A stretch of 5,806 nucleotides of DNA. Origin: Lysobacteraceae bacterium. GTDB lineage: Bacteria; Pseudomonadota; Gammaproteobacteria; Steroidobacterales; Steroidobacteraceae. Below are positions 4,790 to 5,806 of this stretch, in pieces. The position numbers and the translations under genes are program-made. The notes below the pieces were generated by a model. That model was given only the letters and a program-made list of their open reading frames with translations, was not told the origin of the DNA and did not search any database. Positions within the stretch are counted from its first letter, which is position 1, and the number at the start of each line of letters is the position of its first letter. The stretch is from assembly GCA_012516015.1 (NCBI GenBank), contig JAAYXG010000683.1:1-5806 (forward strand), in the 5' to 3' direction.

Positions 4790-5806
4790 ATGTCCAAACC
4801 TTCACGCCGCGCCGCCTTGCGCGTGCTTGCGCACGCCGACTTTCGCCACTTCCTCGTCGCACGTTTGCTCGCCACGCTTGCCGCGCAGATGCAGATCGTT
4901 GCGGTCGGCTGGCAGCTCTACGAGATCACCCGAGACCCGCTCGATCTGGGTCTGATCGGCTTGTCTCAGTTCGTTCCGTTCGTGCTGCTCATCTTGCCCG
5001 CGGGCCAATCGGCCGATCATTACGATCGACGACGCATCTTGATGCTGTGCTATGCGCTCGAAGGTCTCTGCGCACTGCTGCTGCTCGCCTATACGATCGC
5101 CGAAGTGAGGGTCGCATGGCCCGTGTTCGCCGCGATGCTCCTGCTCGGCGGAGCGCGAGCGTTCTCGATGCCGAGCGGACAAGCGCTGCTGCCGAACCTC
5201 GTGCCGCACGACGATTTCACACGTGCGGTGGCGCTCAATTCGTCGGTGTACCAGATCGCAACGGTGGTCGGACCCGCGTTGGGAGGTGTGCTCTATCTTG
5301 CAGGGCCTCAAGTCGTGTACTCGAGCGTGCTTGCGCTCGCGGTCATAGCCGCCTTGTTGATGATTCGTGTGCGCAGAGGCGCGCGCGAGGCGACCAGCGC
5401 ACGCGAGCCAGCCAATTTGCGGACGCTCTTGTCCGGTTTGCGATTCGTTCGTTCGAAGCCGGTCGTGCTCGGCGCGATTTCGCTCGATTTGTTCGCAGTG
5501 TTCTTCGGAGGTGCGGTCGCACTGCTCCCCATCTATGCGAGCGACATCCTGTCCGTCGGACCGGGCGGCCTCGGCTTGCTGCGCACCGCGCCCGGTATCG
5601 GCGCGGGGCTCTGCGCGGTCGCGCTCGCCGTATGGCCAGTGACGAGACACGTCGGCCCGTGGATGTTCGGCGGCGTCGGAATGTTCGGTGTCGCGACGAT
5701 CGTCTTCGGCATCAGCACGAGCTTCGTGCTTTCGTTGTTCGCGCTCGTCGTTCTCGGTGCGGCCGACATGGTGAGCGTCTACGTGCGTCATCTGCTCGTA
5801 CAACTC
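4790..5806 (+). CDS. MFS transporter, MFS_3/EntS-like efflux family (3' end outside window)
   Basis: The first 339 residues of a major facilitator superfamily protein; the frame stays open to the window edge, so roughly the last 60 or more residues are missing compared with usual members of about 400. The N-terminus HADFRHFLVARLLATLAAQMQ (partly amphipathic) leads into GWQLYEITRDPLDLGLIGL and the loop 2-3 motif GQSADHYDRRRILML (72-86), the MFS motif A region with D76 and the basic run R80-R82. A second hallmark is VVGPALGG (159-166). These resemble the MFS_3 family that includes the enterobactin exporter EntS, whose members export siderophores or drugs by proton antiport. The substrate cannot be told. 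The start ATG at 4790 lacks a ribosome binding site but places the conserved N-terminus correctly. It lies 99 bp after the kinase and is probably a separate transcription unit, with no EcfG promoter. Confidence 0.9.
   Translation, partial: MSKPSRRAALRVLAHADFRHFLVARLLATLAAQMQIVAVGWQLYEITRDPLDLGLIGLSQFVPFVLLILPAGQSADHYDRRRILMLCYALEGLCALLLLAYTIAEVRVAWPVFAAMLLLGGARAFSMPSGQALLPNLVPHDDFTRAVALNSSVYQIATVVGPALGGVLYLAGPQVVYSSVLALAVIAALLMIRVRRGAREATSAREPANLRTLLSGLRFVRSKPVVLGAISLDLFAVFFGGAVALLPIYASDILSVGPGGLGLLRTAPGIGAGLCAVALAVWPVTRHVGPWMFGGVGMFGVATIVFGISTSFVLSLFALVVLGAADMVSVYVRHLLVQL

Noticed and set aside
4802..5803. A 333-residue open frame on the minus strand opposite the transporter
   Set aside because: Its translation is rich in Arg, His, Glu and Asp with no domain pattern, while the plus strand reads a clear MFS protein. 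It is a shadow of GC-rich codon use.

Overview
The window is a GC-rich bacterial chromosomal segment, about 60% GC by eye. Its core is a complete general stress response (GSR) switch of the PhyR-NepR-EcfG type. This partner-switching system is known as the Alphaproteobacterial equivalent of RpoS/SigB, so Alphaproteobacteria is the default placement. The flanking genes (a four-cysteine exported protein, an entericidin-like lipoprotein, a DUF1328 protein and an EntS-type MFS transporter) do not by themselves point to that class. From sequence alone, a related Proteobacterium that acquired the module cannot be excluded.

Layout. 1-90: C-rich heptamer repeat. 91-417 (-): small exported four-cysteine protein. 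523-747 (-): entericidin-like lipoprotein. 944-1117 (+): 57-residue DUF1328/YtjA-type membrane protein, divergent from the lipoprotein. 1160-1933 (-): phyR, the response regulator with a sigma-like N-terminal domain. 2125-2313 (+): nepR, the anti-sigma factor. 2335-2901 (+): ecfG, the ECF sigma factor. 2918-4690 (+): membrane sensor histidine kinase of the HisKA_2 (PhyK-like) type. 4790-5806 (+): MFS_3 transporter, cut off by the window end.

How the parts work together. From the known family mechanism, the kinase senses a periplasmic cue and phosphorylates PhyR. Phosphorylated PhyR uses its sigma-like domain to pull NepR off EcfG, and free EcfG directs RNA polymerase to GGAAC-N16/17-CGTT promoters. 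Three such promoters are readable here: one ahead of nepR-ecfG-kinase (autoregulation), and a divergent pair driving the lipoprotein and the DUF1328 gene. The window therefore appears to hold the sensor, the switch, the sigma factor and two envelope-type output genes as a compact regulon.

Other structure. Two perfect 7-bp hairpins with a GAA cap lie in gene-end gaps (459-475 and 1138-1154). A heptameric repeat with five regularly spaced G-runs on the minus strand (34-81) could form a G-quadruplex. A hairpin wraps the nepR stop codon. The gap before the transporter holds nested inverted repeats, and a hairpin sits where a ribosome binding site would be expected. No tRNA, rRNA, insertion sequence or CRISPR array was seen.
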